A stretch of DNA of 44,921 nt, from positions 1-44,921 of the forward strand of contig CAIYOB010000615.1 of assembly GCA_903927685.1 (NCBI GenBank), in the 5' to 3' direction. This DNA is from an uncultured Planctomycetaceae bacterium (lineage in GTDB: Bacteria; Planctomycetota; Planctomycetia; Pirellulales; Pirellulaceae). A program made the translations under genes and the position numbers. Shown here piece by piece: positions 42,606-44,921 of the stretch. Position 1 is the first letter of the stretch. Every line of letters starts with the position of its first letter. Below the pieces are notes generated by a model. The model searched no databases and was not told where the DNA came from. It saw nothing but the letters and a program-made list of their open reading frames with translations.

Positions 42606-43489
42606 CCTTGGGCCTTGGCCCGCATCGCCTCGAACATGGCCTTCTGTTCGGCCAGAGCCTGGACGCGATCGTCGACCTTGGTGCCGGCTTCGAGCAGCAC
42701 CCAGCCGCGATAATCCAGCTTGACCAGCAGGGAGATCAAGTCCTGCCACGGATAGTCGGGACTGGTAAAGGTGCGGACGTGGACCGTCTGGCCAAAGCGG
42801 TCTTTGACCAGATTGAAGTTGTGCTCCAGGCCGGGGTCCTGCAGGTCGGCGGTGTTCGAGTTCCAGCAGACGGCGACGTTCGGGTGCGTGGCGATGTCCA
42901 TGATCTGCTTGATGACCGGCAGTCGGGCGCAGCCGCCGTGAACTTCCAAGCGGATCTGCTGGCCGTAATCGGCCGCAAACGCGCCGACGACGTTCAGGGC
43001 CTTGCCGATCTGCTCGATGGTCTTTTCTGGCGGGACTCCCTTGGGCAAATCGTTGGGGCGGACCTTGACGCCGCTGCCGCCCACGTCATGGCTCAATTTG
43101 ACGAACGCCTTGGTGCTCTCGATCGCTTTCTCGACCGCCCCGGGCTCGGGCCGATGAAAATCCTCGGCGCTGCCCAACCCCACCAGCGTGACCGGACTGT
43201 CGGCAAACCGCTGCTTGACCTCGCGCCGCTGGCCGTCGGTCAACTGCGGCTCGACGCCATGGGCGTGGGTCGTTCGCAACTCGACGCCCAGGACGTTCGT
43301 CTGCGTACAGTTGGCGATCAGCGTGGGCAGGTCCCAATCGGCGCCCCACTGGTACGTGACCATGCCGAACGCCATGTCACTGCCTGGCTTGCGTTCGGCC
43401 GCCCGTACGGTCCACGAACGGGCCGCCAGCGCCACAGCGCCCAGCCCCACGGCTTGCTTGAAGAAACTCCGGCGTGAACTTGTACTCAT
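42602..43489 (-). CDS. Tat-exported sugar phosphate isomerase/epimerase-like TIM barrel
   Basis: 295 residues. The N-terminus SSRRSFFKQAVGLGAVALAA carries a twin-arginine motif, so the folded protein is exported by Tat. The rest is a xylose-isomerase-like TIM barrel: GMVTYQWGADWDLPTLIANC, GVELRTTHAHG, RLEVHGGCARLP and WNSNTAD, with Glu, His and Asn at positions that hold metal in active relatives. Planctomycetes carry many such exported barrel proteins of unknown substrate, often near polysaccharide genes. Its TAG stop overlaps the stop of the MASE1 gene in the palindrome CTAG. Confidence 0.92.
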   Translation of the reverse strand: MSTSSRRSFFKQAVGLGAVALAARSWTVRAAERKPGSDMAFGMVTYQWGADWDLPTLIANCTQTNVLGVELRTTHAHGVEPQLTDGQRREVKQRFADSPVTLVGLGSAEDFHRPEPGAVEKAIESTKAFVKLSHDVGGSGVKVRPNDLPKGVPPEKTIEQIGKALNVVGAFAADYGQQIRLEVHGGCARLPVIKQIMDIATHPNVAVCWNSNTADLQDPGLEHNFNLVKDRFGQTVHVRTFTSPDYPWQDLISLLVKLDYRGWVLLEAGTKVDDRVQALAEQKAMFEAMRAKAQG

Positions 43490-43547
43490 CGCTGCTCAAC
43501 CCTTGCTGAAAACGGAAGAAAGTATGCCCTTGGTCACCGCGACGACA

Positions 43548-43603
43548 CTGGCAAGTTACCCCCCCTTTCGTCACAGGCGACTTGCCAGCGGCGCTGGCGC
43601 CGC
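43548..43603. repeat. Intergenic inverted repeats between isomerase and LEPR-XLL genes
   Basis: A 9-bp perfect inverted repeat CTGGCAAGT/ACTTGCCAG (43548-43556 and 43580-43588) is followed directly by a GC-rich hairpin GCGGCGC-TG-GCGCCGC (43588-43603). The gap 43490-43694 lies between divergent starts, so this could be a shared operator or a repeat remnant. Confidence 0.45.
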
Positions 43604-43694
43604 CGTCCAATGATATCAGTTTCCATCTGGTGATGGGAATCCGGCTTGAGCCTCCGGTCTGCCACGGCCGCCAGTCAACAAGGGGAGACATCCG

Positions 43695-44921
43695 ATGGGC
43701 GCGTTCGTTCACACCTCGTGGTCGGGAGCCAGGCCGCAGCGATCGTCCGGCAGGCCGCGTCGCCGGAGCCGGAGCAATTCGAGCCGCCGCCGGGAACGTG
43801 GGACGCGGCTGACGATCGAACGCCTGGAGCAGCGTATGTTGCTGGCGGGCGACCTGTACGTGACCCGCTTGACGCCCACCGGCGGAAGCGGGCATCCGTT
43901 CGACACGGTGGAAGTCACTTTCAGTCAGCCCGTGCTGGCTGGCACGTTTCAGCTCGCAGACGTCAGCGTCAGCGGACCGGGCGGCAGCCTGGCGGCCAAG
44001 GGGCTCAGTCAACTGGCCGCCGACCGCTACCAGATCGACTTGACGGGACTGACCGGCCTGGCGACGTACCGCCTGAGCGTGGGGCCGAACGTCCAGGCCG
44101 CCGACGGCCGGCTGATGAACCAGGACCAGGATGGCACGCCGGGCGAACCGGCCGACGCGTATCAGGCGGCGCTGGTCGCCAACGCGCTGACGGTCGCCGC
44201 GAACGATGCGACCTTCGACGGCCAGGCCCTGGTCGTGTGGGGCGTTAACGCGACGCTTGACGGCGCGCACGCTTTCAGCGCGGTCGAGATCCTCGGCGGC
44301 GCCACCGTCACCCACAGCGCTGCAACCGCCACCGCCGAGTACCAACTCGACTGGACGATCACCGACAGTCTGTGGATCGACAGCACGTCGAGAATCGACG
44401 TTTCCGGCAAGGGCTATCTGAGCGGCTACACGGTGGGCAACACGACGGTGGGCGGCGCGGTGGGAAACGCCGGCGGCACGTACGGCGGCTGGGGTTTCGC
44501 AGCCCCCGGTGCCGCGACCAACCTGCCCTACGGCGACTATCGCCTGCCGACCGTTCCCGGCTCGGGTGGCGGCACGTTCAACAACGGTGACAACCCCGGC
44601 GGCAGCGGCGGCGGCGTGATCCAGGTCACGGCCGCGTCCGCACAGATCGACGGGGCTATTCTGGCCAACGGCGTGCAGAACAATACATCCGGCAGCGGCG
44701 GCAGCATCCTGCTGGATATCGGCACGCTGACCGGCACGGGAAGCATCGCGGCCGGCGGTACGTGGGGTGGCAACTACACCAGTAGCGGCGGTGGCGGACG
44801 CGTGGCCGTGTACTACGACGACCTCAGCGGCTTTGACGCGACGAAGATCGCCGCGCCCGCCGGCCCTAACAGCAATGGGCCCAACGGCGGCTCGCTGGGG
44901 ACGGTGTTTCTGAAGAAGCAC
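43695..44921 (+). CDS. LEPR-XLL-type surface protein, N-terminal 409 residues
   Basis: Open from the ATG at 43695 (GGGGAGA upstream) to the right edge with no stop, so the gene is cut by the window. Residues 1-40 are rich in Arg and Ser; residues 41-53, IERLEQRMLLAGD, are the LEPR-XLL motif that marks the N-terminus of very large planctomycete surface or exported proteins. Residues about 54-150 form an Ig-like module (YVTRLTPTGGSGHPFDTVEV). From about 150 a beta-helix or adhesin-like region rich in Gly, Asn, Thr and Ser follows (GGTYGGWGFAAPGA). Likely an exported adhesin or matrix protein; the remaining domains are unseen. A long frame on the other strand here is a shadow. Confidence 0.88.
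   Translation, partial: MGAFVHTSWSGARPQRSSGRPRRRSRSNSSRRRERGTRLTIERLEQRMLLAGDLYVTRLTPTGGSGHPFDTVEVTFSQPVLAGTFQLADVSVSGPGGSLAAKGLSQLAADRYQIDLTGLTGLATYRLSVGPNVQAADGRLMNQDQDGTPGEPADAYQAALVANALTVAANDATFDGQALVVWGVNATLDGAHAFSAVEILGGATVTHSAATATAEYQLDWTITDSLWIDSTSRIDVSGKGYLSGYTVGNTTVGGAVGNAGGTYGGWGFAAPGAATNLPYGDYRLPTVPGSGGGTFNNGDNPGGSGGGVIQVTAASAQIDGAILANGVQNNTSGSGGSILLDIGTLTGTGSIAAGGTWGGNYTSSGGGGRVAVYYDDLSGFDATKIAAPAGPNSNGPNGGSLGTVFLKKH

Noticed and set aside
43377..44921. 514-residue frame on the minus strand at the right edge
   Set aside because: It is antisense to the LEPR-XLL gene and the start of the isomerase gene; composition is Arg/Val/Gly-rich shadow sequence without motifs, whereas the plus frame has a ribosome-binding site and the LEPR-XLL motif.
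1..44921. tRNA, rRNA, CRISPR array, transposase or prophage
   Set aside because: No tRNA-like cloverleaf, rRNA stretch, regularly spaced direct repeats or mobile-element protein was noticed in a reading of both strands; small RNAs cannot be excluded by eye.

Overview
The window is GC-rich and reads as the chromosome of a planctomycete, most likely of the Pirellulales type. The evidence is the combination of families that are typical of that phylum: a giant PVC-type cytochrome with a dehydrogenase-like propeller and HEAT repeats, DUF1598, DUF1570 and DUF1080 secreted proteins, a LEPR-XLL-type surface protein, an FHA-GAF-sigma-54 activator and a methanofuran-type cofactor gene pair. No rRNA, tRNA, CRISPR array, transposase or phage gene was seen. 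The placement comes from recognised families, not from a phylogeny.

Layout. Bases 1-6039 (minus) form a secreted catabolic cluster: alpha/beta hydrolase, PVC heme protein and the start of a third exported protein. Bases 6400-16762 (minus) form one long tightly packed run, nusA-infB-rbfA-HhH protein-TPR protein-yebC-diheme lipoprotein, with a good sigma-70-like promoter at 16879-16907. Bases 17077-18404 (plus) hold a small methyltransferase and a DUF3127/OB-like protein. Bases 18423-22681 (minus) are a chain of stop/start overlaps joining a GH51 arabinofuranosidase, an SGNH esterase, a 76-residue protein and a nucleotidyltransferase-fold protein. Bases 22800-28630 (plus) hold a prenyltransferase-fold protein, an orphan LolD-like ATPase, lon, and a pair resembling mfnF and mfnE. 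A DUF1598 gene (minus) is divergent from the FHA-GAF-sigma-54 regulator, which overlaps a DUF1570 metallopeptidase.

Bases 33636-34043 hold an internally deleted alpha/beta hydrolase. Bases 34346-37924 (plus) are a three-gene cassette: a protein with two predicted winged helices and a coiled coil, an ORC/STAND-like P-loop ATPase, and a two-helix membrane protein. This is the best candidate in the window for an undescribed system. After it come a DUF1080 protein, an exported methyltransferase (minus), a MASE1-PAS-PAS-PP2C signalling protein whose last residues are encoded by a nested DNA palindrome, a Tat-exported sugar isomerase-like protein (minus), and a LEPR-XLL protein that runs off the right edge.

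How the genes fit together: polysaccharide use (arabinofuranosidase, acetyl-esterase-like hydrolases, DUF1080, sugar isomerase) and exported cytochromes are interleaved with core translation genes, proteostasis (lon), C1 cofactor synthesis and signalling. Many start sites were moved downstream of the longest reading frame, using ribosome-binding sites, stop/start overlaps and conserved N-termini.
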